Origin: Warburgia ugandensis
Lineage: Eukaryota; Streptophyta; Magnoliopsida; Canellales; Canellaceae
DNA: 64,000 nt
Direction of reading: 5' to 3'
Assembly: GCA_035236585.1 (NCBI GenBank)
Contig: CP141127.1
Location: 67,685,495-67,749,494, forward strand
Each line of letters opens with the position of its first letter. Within the stretch, counting starts at the first letter, position 1. A program made the position numbers and the translations under genes. The notes under the pieces are model-generated. The model did no database searches. It was not told where the DNA came from and saw only the letters and a program-made list of their open reading frames with translations. This document shows, piece by piece, positions 63,326 through 64,000 of the stretch.

Positions 63326-64000
63326 ATTATAAGATCGCCCAAGAACCACTTGTTTTTTTATTTCTCATTGTTTGAACCATTGGATCTTGAAATTTATTTT
63401 GTGGTTTTGTTGATAAGGTAGTCTAGGACAATCTGAATGGTGAATTGGTGAGATTTGATTTGGAACAGAGTGCCTAATTGAATTTAGGTCTCTTGTTCCA
63501 ATTAAAGAGAGGAGAGAGAAAATGAAAGGAGAGAGATCTTAGGGAGTTTTGGAAATTTGGTAAGGAATCTAGATCTGGTTTTTTAGGGTGAGCAATATGA
63601 TTTCTTAGGGATTTTAATGAATATTTTTGGAGGTGTATTTATAGGTGTTTTTGCATTTTTCATAATTATTTGTAATAATTATATTTTAATTCTTTTGAAT
63701 ATTAAATTAACATTGGATCCTCCACTATCACCTTCTTCTCCACTCTCAGTTGGTAGTGGTTTGACCACTCATTACATATTTTTTGGTCGTTGGATTCATT
63801 TGTGGGCCCCTTATGGGCCCCACAAAGGTGTGAAAAGACCATTTTGCCCTTTTTTGGAGAAGAGTCCGTTTTATTCTCCCGAATTTGAAATGAGCATACT
63901 TAGTGGCGTTGGAATCGTATTTTCAAGTACATTCTAAATATTGAGGTCTTAGATTTTGGTTATGGGTAAAATTATCATTTTACCCATTTTTCATATAAAA
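63326..64000 (-). mobile_element. T2 LTR, second part, continues beyond the window
   Basis: This is the continuation of the minus-strand LTR from 54378. Segments parallel the T2 solo LTR in order: GGGCCCC...GTGAAAAGACC near 63813-63840 (compare 41303-41332), then GAGCATACTTAGTGGCGTTGGAATCGTATTTTC near 63892 (compare 41540-41580, inverted promoter-proximal module). A minus-strand TATAAATA lies at 63636-63643. No protein-coding gene is seen. Confidence 0.68.

Overview
The window looks like nuclear DNA of a seed plant, most likely a flowering plant with a repeat-rich genome. It is AT-rich and full of microsatellites. It carries the hallmarks of plant retroelements: tRNA-iMet and tRNA-Asp type primer-binding sites, LTRs of 2.3-3.8 kb, Tat/Athila-type gag and protease remnants, a plant RTE-type LINE and a CACTA terminus. 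I cannot name the species. I found no intact host protein-coding gene, no tRNA or rRNA gene and no CRISPR array. Almost all open frames are short chance frames in repeats, or pieces of dead mobile-element genes.

Two LTR-element groups account for most of the sequence. Group T looks like Ty3/gypsy, probably Tekay/Del-related: LTR ends resemble GTAATGAC...GTCRTCACA, and the two complete copies have a tRNA-iMet PBS and a chromovirus-like 3' end before the LTR. It has three subfamilies. T1 comprises two complete elements, 6691-15796 (minus) and 54379-63325 (plus), each with ~3 kb LTRs around a ~3.1-3.2 kb internal region without visible gag or pol. T2 comprises a solo LTR at 37903-41700, an LTR at 50558-54378 that resumes at 63326 after the T1 element, and an LTR tail at 1-290. 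T3 is a solo LTR at 18422-21021. Group O resembles Tat/Athila (OTA clade): LTRs start TGATAAGTG-like, end ...CATCA-like, carry 5-bp target duplications, and have a tRNA-Asp-like PBS and a GGGGG-containing PPT. Copies lie at 1373-3905, 6168-6690 (fragment), 17944-24336, 26550-29042, 30568-33075, 42722-45065, 45790-46060 (fragment) and 47884-50225.

Layout, left to right: a T2 LTR tail; a decayed minus-strand coiled-coil/acidic reading frame split by a solo O LTR; degenerate ~145-bp tandem repeats and simple repeats; an O LTR fragment; the first T1 element; a minus-strand O element whose gag (24.3-25.9 kb) and protease (17.1-17.9 kb) are separated by a solo O LTR that itself contains the solo T3 LTR; another solo O LTR; an RTE-type LINE lacking its reverse transcriptase and split by a further O LTR; a diverged tandem array; a ~610-650 bp tandem duplication; a solo T2 LTR beside a CACTA transposon end; three O-family pieces plus a LINE RNase H scrap; an O LTR followed by a PBS; and a T2 LTR into which the second T1 element is inserted.

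Nothing here works together as a pathway. The window records nested insertion and LTR-LTR recombination, with many solo LTRs and few complete elements. The most notable items are the paired non-coding T1 elements, the three-level nest with matching target duplications at 17.9-24.3 kb, and repeat modules (56-bp VNTR, CpG-rich duplicated block, GA expansion) that vary between copies.
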